DNA of 43,900 nt from Bacteroidales bacterium (GTDB lineage: Bacteria > Bacteroidota > Bacteroidia > Bacteroidales > UBA932). Numbering within the stretch: the stretch's first letter is position 1; each line of letters starts with the position of its first letter. Both the position numbers and the translations under genes were made by a program. The stretch spans positions 1-43,900 of the forward strand of contig JAFUJQ010000041.1 in the NCBI GenBank assembly GCA_017473705.1. The letters run 5' to 3'. Below, piece after piece: positions 34,875 through 43,900 of this stretch. The notes under the pieces were generated by a model. That model made no database searches, was not told the origin of the DNA, and was given only the letters and a program-made list of their open reading frames with translations.

Positions 34875-37800
34875 ATGAGATCCGCAATCAACACGGTGCT
34901 CGTCATCGCCGGACTAATCTGCACTTTGACTCTTTCAGCTCAAGACCAGACCATAGAATTCCCTCAGGGGAAACTCAGAATCAGGAAAGCGTTCGAGGTG
35001 ATAGAGGCACAGAGCGGTCTGTCTGTCGCATATAATGAAGACCTGCTGGATGTAAATAAGAAAGTTACCCCTCCCAAGTCGGAAACCGTAAGCCGTGCTA
35101 TGGAGATTCTGCTGCACGGAACAGGTATGGAAGCTATATTCCAAGGCAAACTTATCCTCGTAGTGCTGTCAGAGAAAGCTCAGAGCGAAAGTCTATCGGC
35201 CAAGGACGAGAAAGGCATTTACGTCAACATGCTGGAAGAGGCTGTTGTGGTCGGTTACGGTACCATGCAGAAGAAGGATATCACCTCAGCTATCAGCACA
35301 TATCGGCCGTTGGAAAAGGGAGAAAGGCAGGTCGGATGTCCCGATGCCCTCCTGCAAGGAAGAGTGGCCGGCGTGAATGTCACGGCTTCGTCCGGAACCC
35401 CTGGCAGCAGGAACAGAGTGAGTATCAGAGGTATCGGTTCTCTCACTGCTGGCAATGAGCCTCTTTATGTGGTCGATGGCATTCCGCTGAGCAACACATC
35501 GGCAGATGCCGGAAAATGGGGCGGAGAAACCTTGAATCCTCTTGCAGACATCAATCCAGCCGACATAGAATCAATCCAGATACTCAAAGACGCGGCCTCG
35601 GCAGCCATCTATGGTTCAAGGGGTACAAATGGAGTCATACTCATCACCACAAAAAAGGGTTACAAGGGTGCACCGAAAGTAACGGCGGATGCATCCACAA
35701 GTATATCATATATCCCGAACCTCAAGAAACTGGCTGTGGCGGATGCAGACCTTTATCTGCAGGTTCAGAACGAGGCAATAGACAACTACAACCGTCAGAC
35801 AGGTTCCTCTGTGTCTCATCTTTCTAATCCTTTTCCTGACAGAGCACAGTTCAACTGGACAGACGTAGTATTCCGTACAGCGTTCACATGGAATGGCAAT
35901 CTCTCAGTCTCGGGAGGCTCGCAGCGAAACAGATACTACATATCAGCCAACGCACGTCAGAACCAGGGCACGGTCATCGGCAGCCGTTTAGACAAATACG
36001 GAGTGAAGGCAAATGTGACCTCCGACATAAGGGACTGGCTTTCGGTCGGGATGAACCTCACTGCCAGCCACACGTACTCAGACAGGGTACCTGACGGCAA
36101 TATGGGTACATCGATCCTGACCCATGCATTAGAACACCGTCCATGGGACACTCCATATCATCCGGATGGGTCATACACGATCAAGGATGTGGACCTTCTT
36201 CACTACAATCTAATCCAGGCCATCAATGAGCAGGATGTATATAACAGGAACTTCCGAATGTTCGGAAGCGCATATCTCTCGGTAACTCCTATCAAGGGGC
36301 TGAAATTCAAGACCAGCATAGGAGGGGACTTCATGTATGCGGAAGACCATATATATTACACTGCCAAGCATATGTACGGCAACTCCGTCGGTCTGCTCAC
36401 AGATGCCCGCAAGGCATATACCTCCGTTGTGATTGACAACATACTTTCATATGGTTTCAGTTCGACAAGAGGTTTCGCTATTGACATTATGCTGGGGCAC
36501 TCGTTCCAGAAGGATGCTTCATCCACCGCATCCCAAACAGGACAAGGTTTTCCATCCTCGGACTTCGACGTGAATTCAGTGGCTGCCGAATATACCGATG
36601 TCACTTCCGGAATGTCCTCATGGGCTCTGCAGTCATTTATGTTCAGGACAACTCTGAAATATCAGAGCCGTTACCTCCTCACACTGACTGCACGAGCCGA
36701 CGGATCGTCAAAATTCGCCAGGGAGAACAGATATGGGTTCTTTCCGTCAGCATCCGCCGGATGGGTCGTATCCAAGGAACCGTTCTGGACTGCACATAGA
36801 ACTGAATTCAAGCTCAGAACCAGCTTTGGAGTGACAGGAAACCAGGGAGGTATCGGGGCATATGCTTATCAGACATTGGCAAACGGAGGATACAACTATC
36901 TGAATGAAAACGGGATAGCACTAATGACCCAGGGAAACAGAGATCTCAGATGGGAGAAGGCCTCCCAATATGACATCGGGGCAGATCTGTCATTCTGGTC
37001 AGGAGCTCTGACAGTATCTGCCAACCTGTTCCAGAAAGATACCAAGGACCTTCTCTACAACAAGCCGACATCAGCCGTGAGCGGCTTCACATACAAGATC
37101 AGCAACATCGGATCCATGCGGAACCGAGGACTAGAACTCACCATCGGCTCAGAACTGTCCGGGCACGGCGTCCTTTGGAAGGGAGATTTCAACATCTCAT
37201 TCATAAAGAATCGTCTGACTTCATTGCTTGATGATAATGACATCGTGACCACTGACGACTACCATGCCCTCAAGGTGGATGAAGAAGTGGGAAGTTTCTA
37301 TATGATCAGGATGCTGGGAATTTATCAGGACGACAGTCAGGTGCCGGAGACTCTCTACAAGCAAGGTATCCGCGCAGGAGATGTGATATATGAGGATGTG
37401 AACGGAGACGGAGAGATAGATACAGTGAACGACAGCCAGTTTGTGGGATCAGCCAACCCGGTCTTCTCTGGAGGACTTAACAACAGCATATCATGGAAGG
37501 GGTTCGACCTCAGCCTCTTTCTGACGTTTTCATACGGCAACAAGATATACCAGACATGGACTGGCGGTCTGCGTCTGGGAAACGGCGAATGGCCAGCGCA
37601 AAGGTCGGAGGCTTTGGCAAGATGGACAGGGCCGGGGACCAGCAGCAGCGTGCCGAGGGCGATATATGGAATGTCCTGGAACTCGACGAAATTCAAGAGC
37701 ACACGCTTCCTGCATGACGCCTCATATCTGAGATGCCGCAACCTGTCGCTTGGCTACACCATCCCTCCTGACAAGAGCAGAATGGCGGGGATGACTTCCA

Positions 37801-37961
37801 TCAGGGTATATGTCGCTGCGGACAACCTTTTCCTGATATCTCCATACCGCTACATCGACCCAGAAGTGAACACCAGTCTCGACGCCACCAAAATGGGACT
37901 CGACTGCATGTGGATACCTCAGCCGAGATCATTCACATTTGGAGTAACCGTAAAGTTCTGA
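34875..37961 (+). CDS. SusC/RagA-family TonB-dependent transporter with STN signalling domain
   Basis: This 1028-residue outer-membrane barrel has a signal peptide (1-22, ending LSA-Q), an STN domain (about 25-98, IEFPQGKLRIRKAFEVIEAQSGLSVAYNEDLL), a TonB-box/plug start (LEEAVVVGYGTMQKKDITSAI, about 120), the SusC signatures GTPGSRNRVSIRGIGSLTAGNEPLYVVDG and IQILKDAASAAIYGSRGTNGVI, and a C-terminal aromatic end (VTVKF). It imports oligosaccharides bound by SusD, powered by TonB. Odd: STN-bearing SusC proteins normally carry a carboxypeptidase-regulatory-like domain of about 80-90 residues between STN and plug; here only about 20 residues separate them. The STN and adjacent fecI-fecR imply that it also signals its own induction. 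Confidence 0.95.
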   Translation: MRSAINTVLVIAGLICTLTLSAQDQTIEFPQGKLRIRKAFEVIEAQSGLSVAYNEDLLDVNKKVTPPKSETVSRAMEILLHGTGMEAIFQGKLILVVLSEKAQSESLSAKDEKGIYVNMLEEAVVVGYGTMQKKDITSAISTYRPLEKGERQVGCPDALLQGRVAGVNVTASSGTPGSRNRVSIRGIGSLTAGNEPLYVVDGIPLSNTSADAGKWGGETLNPLADINPADIESIQILKDAASAAIYGSRGTNGVILITTKKGYKGAPKVTADASTSISYIPNLKKLAVADADLYLQVQNEAIDNYNRQTGSSVSHLSNPFPDRAQFNWTDVVFRTAFTWNGNLSVSGGSQRNRYYISANARQNQGTVIGSRLDKYGVKANVTSDIRDWLSVGMNLTASHTYSDRVPDGNMGTSILTHALEHRPWDTPYHPDGSYTIKDVDLLHYNLIQAINEQDVYNRNFRMFGSAYLSVTPIKGLKFKTSIGGDFMYAEDHIYYTAKHMYGNSVGLLTDARKAYTSVVIDNILSYGFSSTRGFAIDIMLGHSFQKDASSTASQTGQGFPSSDFDVNSVAAEYTDVTSGMSSWALQSFMFRTTLKYQSRYLLTLTARADGSSKFARENRYGFFPSASAGWVVSKEPFWTAHRTEFKLRTSFGVTGNQGGIGAYAYQTLANGGYNYLNENGIALMTQGNRDLRWEKASQYDIGADLSFWSGALTVSANLFQKDTKDLLYNKPTSAVSGFTYKISNIGSMRNRGLELTIGSELSGHGVLWKGDFNISFIKNRLTSLLDDNDIVTTDDYHALKVDEEVGSFYMIRMLGIYQDDSQVPETLYKQGIRAGDVIYEDVNGDGEIDTVNDSQFVGSANPVFSGGLNNSISWKGFDLSLFLTFSYGNKIYQTWTGGLRLGNGEWPAQRSEALARWTGPGTSSSVPRAIYGMSWNSTKFKSTRFLHDASYLRCRNLSLGYTIPPDKSRMAGMTSIRVYVAADNLFLISPYRYIDPEVNTSLDATKMGLDCMWIPQPRSFTFGVTVKF

Positions 37962-37965
37962 TGAC

Positions 37966-39273
37966 ATGAAGAAAATAATGCTCACACCTATACTCATATG
38001 TCTGCCGCTGCTCTACTGTTGCGACAGACATCTCGACCAGTATCCGCACAACGGCATTTCAAGTGAGCTGATCTGCGAGGAGGATGCTCAGCTGCTTCTT
38101 ACGGGTGCATACAACATCGCCCAGTACAAACCGACATTCAATGGCTGGGCTCTGTTCGACCTGATCGGCGGAGATATCATCCGCACCGGAGCATCCGGCA
38201 TGAACACACCGGAACTGCTGGTCACCATGGGCATAACTCCGAACCAGAGCATTGTGGCGAGTCCTTGGAACGGATTCTATGCCGGACTATACCAGATCAA
38301 CGTCTTCATTGAGAAGATCGGACAGCTGCCGCAATCCCAGAAAAAAGACGAGATGCTGGCAGCAGGACATTTCTTCAGGGGATTGTACTATTATAACATT
38401 ACGGCACGGTGGAGAAATATTCCCATCGTGACTTCTACCATCGACACCGATGTGCCTCAGACACCGGAAGAAGAAGCATGGATCTTCGTGGCAGAGGAAT
38501 TCAAGGAAGCCATCAGGCTCGGGAGTGACTTTCAGGACAAGAACCATGTATCGCATCAGGCGGCCAAGGCTCTGCTTGCCAGGACATATCTGGCTATGGG
38601 AATGATGAAGGAAGCCGCGCAGGTTGCAGAAGAAGTCATAGCTGACGGAAACTTCACATTATCTGACTTCAACAGCATCTTCCGAGGAGGGTACAACCGG
38701 GAAGAGATCTTCTCCTTTGCGAATCTCGTTCAGGAAAGCAGCGTGAATATGAGTTCCTACTATTACACCAAGCAGTCGCCGGTGGGAGGTGCATATAATT
38801 TCTGCCCGACTCAGGAGGCGATGGACATGTATGGGCCTGACGATTCAAGAAAGAGCGTCTCAGTGGACTATCAGGGCAGCAATCCCGTGCTGAACAAATA
38901 CTGCAGTGGAGATGCCGGACACGATCCGCTCTACATAGTCAGGCTTGCCGAGATGTATCTTATCAGTGCAGAAGGACAGGGATATCCGGAAGGACTTGGC
39001 AGACTCAACGAACTCAGAGTCCACAGGGGACTCTCCCCTGCCGCTCCAGCCTCAGAAGAGGAGTTCCTCGATGCTGTCCTTGATGAAAGAAGGCTGGAAC
39101 TGTTCGGTGAGGGATTCAGATGGTTCGATCTGGTCAGAACAGGCAGATACGAAAAGACAGTCAGCGTGGATTCAAGATACACGGTCCTCCCGATCCCGGC
39201 CAGAGAACTCACTCTCAACAAAAGACTGAAGCAGCACCCTTTGTGGGATGCTGCCTCTGACAATAAGAATTGA
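37966..39273 (+). CDS. SusD/RagB-family glycan-binding lipoprotein
   Basis: This 435-residue surface lipoprotein (signal ending at Cys18 or Cys19, LLYCC) caps the SusC-like barrel and binds the oligosaccharide. SusD features are DRHLDQYPHNGISSE at the N-terminus, the TPR helices (FFRGLYYYNITARW, AAKALLARTYLAMG) and the C-terminal RLAEMYLISAEGQGY, LDAVLDERRLELFGEGFRWFDLVRTGR and YTVLPIPARELTLN. It is shorter than classical SusD (about 550) mainly in the middle. It begins 4 nt after the susC-like stop. The convergent SGNH gene ends 8 nt downstream with no clear terminator between. Confidence 0.95.
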   Translation: MKKIMLTPILICLPLLYCCDRHLDQYPHNGISSELICEEDAQLLLTGAYNIAQYKPTFNGWALFDLIGGDIIRTGASGMNTPELLVTMGITPNQSIVASPWNGFYAGLYQINVFIEKIGQLPQSQKKDEMLAAGHFFRGLYYYNITARWRNIPIVTSTIDTDVPQTPEEEAWIFVAEEFKEAIRLGSDFQDKNHVSHQAAKALLARTYLAMGMMKEAAQVAEEVIADGNFTLSDFNSIFRGGYNREEIFSFANLVQESSVNMSSYYYTKQSPVGGAYNFCPTQEAMDMYGPDDSRKSVSVDYQGSNPVLNKYCSGDAGHDPLYIVRLAEMYLISAEGQGYPEGLGRLNELRVHRGLSPAAPASEEEFLDAVLDERRLELFGEGFRWFDLVRTGRYEKTVSVDSRYTVLPIPARELTLNKRLKQHPLWDAASDNKN

Positions 39274-39281
39274 CAAGTTGC

Positions 39282-40373
39282 CTATCTTACTCCGTATTTC
39301 TTCAGAATCTTCCTGATTTTCGGTGATATGGTCTCCACCATATACCGGAAACCAAGGTCAGTAGGATGCGTTCCGTCAGCCGTAGCTATGTGTTCGTCAC
39401 CGAGAAAGCCTTCCGAAGATATGAAGTATATGTGTTTATCAGTCTTCATCCTGCGTCTTACGACCTCTTCGGCAGCTGTCTGCTTTGCGGATTCCCAATC
39501 TTCGCGGGATAGGCTGAAGTTTCTGGTCTCGCGTCTTTCCGTCTGAAGGAAGATCATCGGGACTCCCGGATGGGCAGCTCTGATGATATCGACAAATGAA
39601 TCAAAACGCTCATATATCACGTCTGACGAAGGATTGGAAAATGTGTCAAACACAAAGGCATCCACATCCGGAATATCTGCAAGGAGTTCAGCATATTCCT
39701 TTTCCAGCCTGGACTTGCCGCTGAACCCAAGATTTATGCAGTACCAGTCGTTCTCTCTGCCAATAAGTGCCGGGTAGGACATGCCAGGACGGCTTGCGGC
39801 TGCGCCATGCGTGATGCTGGATCCCTTAACCACTATCTTATGTCTGAAAGGATTGGCAAGAGGACTGACCGCAGCCCCTTCTTCTATGCCTATCTGAAGT
39901 TCATCCACCTTGTCGAACAATGGAAGATACAGAAGACACTGCTTCTGTCCTTCCGCCATATCGGCGACTATCGTACTTTCATGGCTGTCATATGGAGGCG
40001 TGTCCATGTCTGGAGTTCCAACTCCGGCAAACACCCACTTGCCGTCCTTCATTATATACAGGTCCAGACCTTTCTGCCCTATGGCAGCCATGTTGGAACC
40101 TGAATTATTCTCACCGGTTGTCCATCTTGCGCGTATGGTGCGGCTGTCTGTGGAGAACAGCACTGCCAGACCGGTAGAGTAAGAGGCATACTTGTCTATA
40201 GTCCCGTCGTTGAACTTATAGACAGAGGTATCGATTCTTGTGAATGCCTTGGTGGTCGGCAGCGGTTTGCCGATCACGGTCAGCGTTGAGGCATCGACAT
40301 ATCTGACATTCTGTGCCGATGCCGTCATGACTGACAGCACGGCACAGACTGATATGATCAGTTTTCTGAGCAT
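39282..40373 (-). CDS. Secreted SGNH/GDSL hydrolase with GxDLY N-terminal domain
   Basis: This 363-residue exported esterase-like protein has a signal peptide (MLRKLIISVCAVLSVMTASAQ). The N-terminal half is a beta domain containing GLDLYIMKDGKW, the GxDLY motif of the SGNH N-terminal domain family. The C-terminal half has block I GSSITHG (catalytic Ser), block II NLGFSG and block V DGTHPTDLGF (Asp and His); the block III region reads FDTFSNPS. It probably removes acyl or acetyl groups from a glycan. I chose the ATG at 40373 because it gives the best signal peptide; an in-frame ATG at 40397 is also possible and would overlap the small ORF. It ends the minus-strand run with the GH3 and NHL genes. 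Confidence 0.85.
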   Translation of the reverse strand: MLRKLIISVCAVLSVMTASAQNVRYVDASTLTVIGKPLPTTKAFTRIDTSVYKFNDGTIDKYASYSTGLAVLFSTDSRTIRARWTTGENNSGSNMAAIGQKGLDLYIMKDGKWVFAGVGTPDMDTPPYDSHESTIVADMAEGQKQCLLYLPLFDKVDELQIGIEEGAAVSPLANPFRHKIVVKGSSITHGAAASRPGMSYPALIGRENDWYCINLGFSGKSRLEKEYAELLADIPDVDAFVFDTFSNPSSDVIYERFDSFVDIIRAAHPGVPMIFLQTERRETRNFSLSREDWESAKQTAAEEVVRRRMKTDKHIYFISSEGFLGDEHIATADGTHPTDLGFRYMVETISPKIRKILKKYGVR

Positions 40374-40383
40374 CTGTCCTGAA

Positions 40384-40488
40384 TTATTCTGAGACATAAA
40401 CCTTTCCTATCTTATGCTTACCATTCGCTGTGACATAGAAGTTCCCTGTCAAAGGAGAAACGTATTCCTCTGTCATTTTACTTTTCAT
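40384..40488 (-). CDS. Possible 34-residue small protein
   Basis: Between GH3 and SGNH the minus strand has an ATG preceded by an AT-rich leader (AATCAAAATCATCAGTATC) typical of translation starts in this group. It opens a 34-residue frame beginning MKSKMTEEYVSPLTG and ending KVYVSE, with stop 10 nt before the SGNH ATG. The composition is protein-like, without a signal peptide. It might be a real small protein, a translated leader that couples to the SGNH gene, or a leftover of an older gene start. I recognise no family. Confidence 0.35.
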   Translation of the reverse strand: MKSKMTEEYVSPLTGNFYVTANGKHKIGKVYVSE

Positions 40489-40505
40489 GATACTGATGAT
40501 TTTGA

Positions 40506-42569
40506 TTATAAGATTATGTGTTCTTTGAGTTTTATATCCTGAGACGAGGCTCCGACCATTATGGTGAAGGTGCCAGGATTGATACGCCAGTCATGAATGT
40601 CCACATCGTAAAAGGCAAAGGCACTCTCTGGCAGACGGACATTGACGACAGCAGACTCCCCTTTCGGGATGAATACCTTGTCGTAGCCTTTGAGTTCCTT
40701 GGCAGGACGGGCAACGCATGGGTTATCCTCGCCCACATAGATCTGAACCACTTCGGCAGCATCGTATTCTCCTGTATTGGTAACAGTGAGAGTCACATCC
40801 ACTCCGTCTCCGTTCCGGCTGACCATGAGGTCCGAATATTCGAACGAGGTATATGTGAGACCATGTCCGAAAGGATAGAGAGGGCTGACTCCTTTCTTTT
40901 CATATCCTCTGTATCCCACGAATATGCCTTCTCCGTATGTGACATTGAGAGTGGAATGTCCGCGTTTGGTCATCGGCTTCTCCACATAGTAGTTGTCATA
41001 CGTCGGATTATCCTCCGGCCTTGCCTCGATGCTGATCGGGAGACGTCCGGAAGGAGATATTTCGCCAGCAAGCATACGCGCAATGGCAAGTCCGCCCTCC
41101 TGTCCCGGATACCAGCCCATGAGAACTGCCGACACCTTGTCGTGCCAACGGCTCATATCCACGGCTCCACCGGAATATATCACCACGATCACATTGTCGT
41201 TGTGCTCTGCAGCGAACTCGATGAGTTCGTCCTGTCCCTGAGGAAGAGCGAAGGTCCTGTCATGGTCTTCCTTCTCAGTCTGTCTGTCGAAACCCACAGA
41301 AACGACCACGGCATCAGCCTCTTTCAGTGTACGGGCAGCCTTCCTGTAGTCTTCACCCACGAGAGTCACAGGGAAATCCTCTCCCAGCTGATTCATGCCC
41401 TCGTAAAGGGAAATCGAATAGAGAGGGTCCACCGATCCGCTGCCGCCTCCGCAAGGAATGATGTCGGCACGAGGGCCCATCAGAGCCACTCTGCCACCCT
41501 TTTTAAGAGGAAGAGCGTCTTCATTCTTGAGAAGTACAGCCGACTCGCATGAGAGCTTGTAGGCCACCTCACGGGAATACGGATTATCCTCCTTTATGGT
41601 TGTGTCCAGCTGAGGACGGTCGAGGAAACCATAGGCGATGAGGGAGGCAAGGATTGTCTCAACTTTCCCGTCGATATCCTTTTCACGCACGACTCCTGTC
41701 TCGATGAGAGGTTTTATTGCATCATAGTTCATGCAGAATCCCTCAGGCATCTCGAGGTCGAGTCCGCTGCGGACACAGCCGAGCGTAGAGTAGGTGGAGG
41801 TCCAGTCGGACATCACAAAGCCCTCGAAGCCCCATTTGTCCTTGAGGGTCTCGGTGAGAAGCCATCTGTTCTCTGCCGCATGAACGTTGTTCACGAGATT
41901 ATAGCTACTCATCACGGAAGCCACACCGGCGTCCACCGCAGCCTTGAAGGCAGGAAAATAGATTTCATTGATGGTGCGTTCATCAGCGTCCGAGCTCACA
42001 TGATGGCGGTTGAACTCCTGATTATTCAGGGCAAAATGCTTGACCGTGGCCATCACACCCTGGGATTGTACTCCCTTGATGTATCCGACGGCTGTAGCAG
42101 CGGCCAGGCACGGATCTTCACCCATATACTCGAAGTTTCTGCCGCAAAGCGGGCTGCGGCAGATGTTCACGCCCGGGCCCAGAAGGATATGCACACCCCT
42201 TGCGCGGGAATCCTGGCCGAGGGCTACACCCATCTCATATGCCACGTCCTCGTTCCAGGATGCGGCAGCCGCCACTCCGCAGGCAAAGAGAGTACTCCTG
42301 GTGTTATTGCGAACTCCCTGAGGACCATCCGCCATACGGATGAGAGGAATGCCGAGACGTTCGACCGGACGGATATAGAAGCCATCCTTGGAACCGCCTA
42401 TATAGTCGCATTTCTCTTCAAGGGTCATCCTGGCAACCAGTGCGGAGGCTCTGTCCCTATGCTCCTGAGTGACAGGATAAGCGACATCATCAGCCGGCTG
42501 ATGAGAAGAACAGCCGGCGCTTGCCAGAAACGCCACGCCGACTGTTATTGATAATAGCCTGATATTCAT
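40506..42569 (-). CDS. Glycoside hydrolase family 3 beta-glycosidase (lipoprotein)
   Basis: This 687-residue lipoprotein (signal ending at Cys20, ASAGC) is a GH3 enzyme acting on beta-linked glucosides or xylosides released from the polysaccharide. It carries the substrate-binding RMADGPQGVR, GPGVNICRSPLCGRNFEYMGEDP, VMATVKHFALNNQE and the nucleophile region GFEGFVMSDWTS (Asp). The GH3 C-terminal domain has LLKNEDALPLKKGGRVALMGP and VVVIYSGGAVDMSRW. A fibronectin-III-like domain closes the protein (VTLTVTNTGEYDAAEVVQIYVG). Length is slightly short for the family (about 700-760). It lies 19 nt after the NHL-repeat gene and 108 nt before the SGNH gene in one likely operon, convergent with susCD. 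Confidence 0.95.
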   Translation of the reverse strand: MNIRLLSITVGVAFLASAGCSSHQPADDVAYPVTQEHRDRASALVARMTLEEKCDYIGGSKDGFYIRPVERLGIPLIRMADGPQGVRNNTRSTLFACGVAAAASWNEDVAYEMGVALGQDSRARGVHILLGPGVNICRSPLCGRNFEYMGEDPCLAAATAVGYIKGVQSQGVMATVKHFALNNQEFNRHHVSSDADERTINEIYFPAFKAAVDAGVASVMSSYNLVNNVHAAENRWLLTETLKDKWGFEGFVMSDWTSTYSTLGCVRSGLDLEMPEGFCMNYDAIKPLIETGVVREKDIDGKVETILASLIAYGFLDRPQLDTTIKEDNPYSREVAYKLSCESAVLLKNEDALPLKKGGRVALMGPRADIIPCGGGSGSVDPLYSISLYEGMNQLGEDFPVTLVGEDYRKAARTLKEADAVVVSVGFDRQTEKEDHDRTFALPQGQDELIEFAAEHNDNVIVVIYSGGAVDMSRWHDKVSAVLMGWYPGQEGGLAIARMLAGEISPSGRLPISIEARPEDNPTYDNYYVEKPMTKRGHSTLNVTYGEGIFVGYRGYEKKGVSPLYPFGHGLTYTSFEYSDLMVSRNGDGVDVTLTVTNTGEYDAAEVVQIYVGEDNPCVARPAKELKGYDKVFIPKGESAVVNVRLPESAFAFYDVDIHDWRINPGTFTIMVGASSQDIKLKEHIIL

Positions 42570-42588
42570 ATGAATATAGTCTGTTTAA

Positions 42589-43900
42589 TTACTCCACTAC
42601 TGGAGAAGCCTTGCTTATTGCCTTGTTTGCTGCGATATAGAAAGAGCCGTCAGACATTCTTACCAGTCCGCCAAGATTGCTGAGACCACCTTCCTTAGAT
42701 GCTGACAGAGACGGATTTCCGAGGAGAGTCTTCACAGCACCCTTGGTATAGTCTCCGCCTACACCTGGTACGAGCACTCTGAATGCCTTGGAGTTGATAT
42801 CATTGAAGTAGATGTAACCGTCTGCCTCGTCGTAGAATATGCCTCCGATCTGACCGATTGTTGCAGAAAGAGGGTTACCCGGCTCGCCGTCAGTAAAATT
42901 CAGTGTAGTTCCTGAGTTGTTGGTATTAGTTCCATCATAATAATGAGGCTTCAGACCATTTCCGGCGATTACTGTTCCGTTTCCGCTCATATCCGCGAGA
43001 ACAAGCACGAGGTCATCAGCGCCTGAAACAATGAACTGCTCCTTGTTCTTTCCCCAAACGAAATGGTTAATCTGGATGTTGTTCTCCTCACCGTTGATTG
43101 TTGCCTTGACCTGGATTGTGGCAGCAACGTCAGTAGAGCCTGCATTCACCTTGAGGATACGGCTCTGGTCGCGGTCGCATACATAGATATTGTCCTGAGC
43201 ATCAAGGATGAGATTCATAAAGTTGATGCCCTTTGAATCATTGTACTTTGCAGGAGTGTTTGTACACTCGAATACTGACCAGGTATTGTCGGCAGCAGAT
43301 ACCTTACCGATCATAAACTTGCCGTTCTTGCAAGCGGCATAGTAGTCACCGTTTGAAGCGAAAGCTCCGTGGTATGGATAGATATTCTGTGTTTTGCCAA
43401 GGGTCAACACATCTGGTTCGATCACTGTTGTAACCTCTTTTGTAGTCGGATTGACCTTGCGGATAGCGTGTCCGGTGTTGTTTGAAATTGTTCCACCGAT
43501 GGTAGTCACCCACAACGAACCGTCAGAAGCCAAAGCCACGCCGCTGGTTGAGTTGAATCTTGCCTCAGAACCTACACCGTCCTTGTGCGAACCTGAGCCA
43601 TATCCTCCGATATATCCGGCAGGATCGGTAAGATCAAGCTGATACTGAGGAACATAGTATACTGCGAACTCTGCTGCAGACTCTACAGGGAGGCAGCCCT
43701 TTACATAAACCTTGAGCTTGTAGTCGCCCTTGAGCTTAGCCGGAACGTATACAATAAGTACGCCATCCTCTGCGAGGCACTCAACCTCGACTTCGCCGTC
43801 CTTGCCTACTAATACAGCCTTTACTTCGTCAGCCTCTGCAAGATTCTCTACAGGAACTGTGAAGTCAGTGCCTGCCTCATAGATGATGCCTGTGATTGCA
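42589..43900 (-). CDS. IPT/TIG and NHL-repeat surface protein, 5' part cut by window edge
   Basis: The frame is open to the window edge, giving at least 437 residues; the N-terminus lies outside. The visible N-terminal part (about 115 residues) contains beta-sandwich segments resembling IPT/TIG domains (GIIYEAGTDFTVPVENLAEADEV, DYKLKVYVKG). From YIGGYGSGSHKDGVG on, NHL-type propeller repeats follow: GVALASDGSLWVTT, HAIRKVNPTTKEV, FMNLILDAQDNIYVCDRDQSRILKVNAG and GYIYFNDINSKAFRVL. Such proteins are common surface components of Bacteroidales glycan loci, often in the position of SusE/F-like binding proteins. It precedes the GH3 gene in the same direction, so a glycan-binding role is likely but not shown. 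An internal GTG at 43539 is not the real start. Confidence 0.8.
   Translation of the reverse strand, partial: AITGIIYEAGTDFTVPVENLAEADEVKAVLVGKDGEVEVECLAEDGVLIVYVPAKLKGDYKLKVYVKGCLPVESAAEFAVYYVPQYQLDLTDPAGYIGGYGSGSHKDGVGSEARFNSTSGVALASDGSLWVTTIGGTISNNTGHAIRKVNPTTKEVTTVIEPDVLTLGKTQNIYPYHGAFASNGDYYAACKNGKFMIGKVSAADNTWSVFECTNTPAKYNDSKGINFMNLILDAQDNIYVCDRDQSRILKVNAGSTDVAATIQVKATINGEENNIQINHFVWGKNKEQFIVSGADDLVLVLADMSGNGTVIAGNGLKPHYYDGTNTNNSGTTLNFTDGEPGNPLSATIGQIGGIFYDEADGYIYFNDINSKAFRVLVPGVGGDYTKGAVKTLLGNPSLSASKEGGLSNLGGLVRMSDGSFYIAANKAISKASPVVE

Noticed and set aside
40518-41552. 344-codon plus-strand frame antisense to GH3
   Set aside because: It is the antisense shadow of a strongly matched GH3 gene and has no family features.

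Overview
The window reads as a chromosomal segment of a Bacteroidales-type bacterium with moderately high GC for the group. The evidence is recurrent -33/-7 promoters of the form TTTG-N19-21-TAnnTTTG(C), SusC/SusD, FecI/FecR and GH3 genes, fused FeoA-FeoB, many lipoprotein signal peptides, and starts without clear Shine-Dalgarno sites. I cannot name a genus.

Layout. (1) 1-1880: the 5' two-thirds of a 23S rRNA gene on the minus strand, cut by the window edge. It has its own promoter about 220 nt upstream and no 16S or tRNA gene before it; the next gene is a divergent OPT peptide transporter. (2) 2432-8011, plus: OPT transporter, ZIP metal transporter, peptidase T, and a membrane-bound TPR/HTH regulator, ending at a strong hairpin. 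(3) 8195-8881 tonB, convergent with the minus-strand run guaB, SurA-like lipoprotein, SurA, OstA/LptA-like protein (15287 to 8878), an outer-membrane assembly set behind the IMP dehydrogenase promoter. (4) 15386-19355, minus: feoAB with its own promoter, an aldose-1-epimerase-like gene and an unrecognised helical protein. (5) 19499-25079, plus: a tripartite RND efflux operon behind a palindrome-rich control region, then a surface lipoprotein and a YbdG-type mechanosensitive channel. (6) 28050-32532, minus: shikimate cluster aroB, aroD-aroA fusion, aroC, with several repeat elements in and between the genes. (7) 32625-32920: tRNA-Leu(CAA) with promoter and terminator, followed by a stretch of gene debris. 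(8) 33377-43900: a polysaccharide-utilisation-type locus (ECF sigma, FecR, SusC with an STN domain, SusD) convergent with an NHL-repeat protein, a GH3 glycosidase, a possible small ORF and an SGNH esterase.

The most unusual items are the apparently unlinked 23S gene with its own rRNA-type promoter; an interspersed Bacteroidetes-type repeat that is translated in frame inside aroC; a three-copy hairpin family with a conserved 12-nt loop; duplicated inverted repeats between aroB and aroDA; three copies of a 15-bp box upstream of the efflux operon; decayed xseA-like and AraC-like fragments next to tRNA-Leu; and a SusC-like transporter whose STN domain runs almost directly into the plug. All calls come from reading the sequence; no database search was run.
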